Origin: an uncultured Lactobacillaceae bacterium | Lineage (GTDB): Bacteria > Bacillota > Bacilli > Lactobacillales > Lactobacillaceae | Length of the DNA stretch: 44,926 bases | Reading direction: 5' to 3' | Assembly: GCA_945273735.1 (NCBI GenBank) | Contig: CALYPJ010000010.1 | Span: 1-44,926 of the forward strand | Shown here: positions 44,815 to 44,926 of the stretch, piece after piece | How positions within the stretch are numbered: position 1 is the stretch's first letter | Layout: every line of letters begins with the position of its first letter | Program-made: the position numbers and the translations under genes | The notes under the pieces: model-generated | Told to the model about the DNA's origin: nothing | Seen by the model: only the letters and a program-made list of their open reading frames with translations | Database searches by the model: none

Positions 44815-44926
44815 TTATTGATTAGTAAACTGAACAAAATTATTATCAATAAAACAAACATTTTCTTGATCATCCACACATTCAATACCCTCTGTCACTA
44901 AATTAATAGACAAGATTACAGTATTT
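44815..44926 (-). CDS. C-terminal fragment of a Csn2-like protein (partial, runs off the edge)
   Basis: A frame open from the window edge ends at TAA 44817-44815; the visible end reads TVILSINLVTEGIECVDDQE, then NVCFIDNNFVQFTNQ. The pattern TVxL...(F)IDNNFVQF resembles the C-terminus of Csn2, the adaptation protein of type II-A systems, which is normally encoded immediately before the array in this orientation. Only 37 residues are visible, so the family call is an inference; its position 16 bases upstream of the first repeat is the main support. Confidence 0.45.
   Translation of the reverse strand, partial: NTVILSINLVTEGIECVDDQENVCFIDNNFVQFTNQ

Noticed and set aside
44673-44885. 70-residue minus-strand frame containing repeated ALELCQINEVQI
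   Set aside because: The repeated peptide is the CRISPR repeat read through; it is not a gene.

Overview
The window looks like chromosome of a low-GC Gram-positive bacterium, most likely a member of the Lactobacillaceae. The support is a Gram-positive PolC-type polymerase, a RexAB/AddAB recombination pair, a mevalonate-pathway operon, a ROK glucokinase in the gluP-yqgQ-glcK arrangement, Firmicute-style gene order around rpsB-tsf-pyrH-frr-uppS-cdsA-rseP-proS-polC, and a type II-A-like CRISPR repeat. Species is not assignable from the sequence alone. Layout, left to right: (1) 1-4900 is an AT-rich accessory zone: an MgtC-family membrane protein, a decayed phage-type regulator, a decayed phage endolysin, a BlaI/CopY-type repressor whose start codon appears to be ATT, an XRE-TPR regulator, and long stretches without genes. 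(2) 4906-7822 is a TrpXYZ-like ABC uptake operon behind an unusual leader: a strong promoter overlapped by a perfect palindrome, a 15-codon leader peptide with one Trp codon, mutually exclusive stem segments, and two tandem intrinsic terminators. This reads as ribosome-mediated transcription attenuation and is the most interesting system in the window. (3) 7843-10199 is the rhodanese-glcK-yqgQ-rhomboid operon with its own promoter. (4) 10221-22356 is a long minus-strand housekeeping block (polC, proS, rseP, cdsA, uppS, frr, pyrH, then terminator, tsf, rpsB), with a structured rpsB leader. (5) 22431-25352 (plus) holds recU and pbp1A; converging on it is the minus-strand block nth, dnaD, asnS, ypmB-like, addA, addB. 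(6) 35548-39465 (plus) is mvaK1-mvaD-mvaK2-fni, where mvaK1 also starts at ATT behind a strong ribosome-binding site. (7) 39428-44228 (minus) has an RsmF-like rRNA methyltransferase, a MacB-like membrane protein, a methyltransferase-fold protein, the infC-rpmI-rplT operon with its leader and terminators, and a small membrane protein. (8) 44285-44926 has tRNA-Ser(CGA), a phage-attachment-like region with short repeats, a terminator, a two-repeat CRISPR array on the minus strand, and the C-terminal end of an ORF that resembles Csn2. The cas genes, if present, lie beyond the right edge. Several genes connect functionally. The mevalonate operon makes isopentenyl diphosphate, UppS turns it into the undecaprenyl carrier, and Pbp1A polymerises the lipid II built on that carrier. 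CdsA makes CDP-diacylglycerol for phospholipids. RecU, AddAB, Nth, DnaD and PolC serve DNA replication and repair. IF3, L35, L20, S2, EF-Ts, RRF, ProS and AsnS serve translation.
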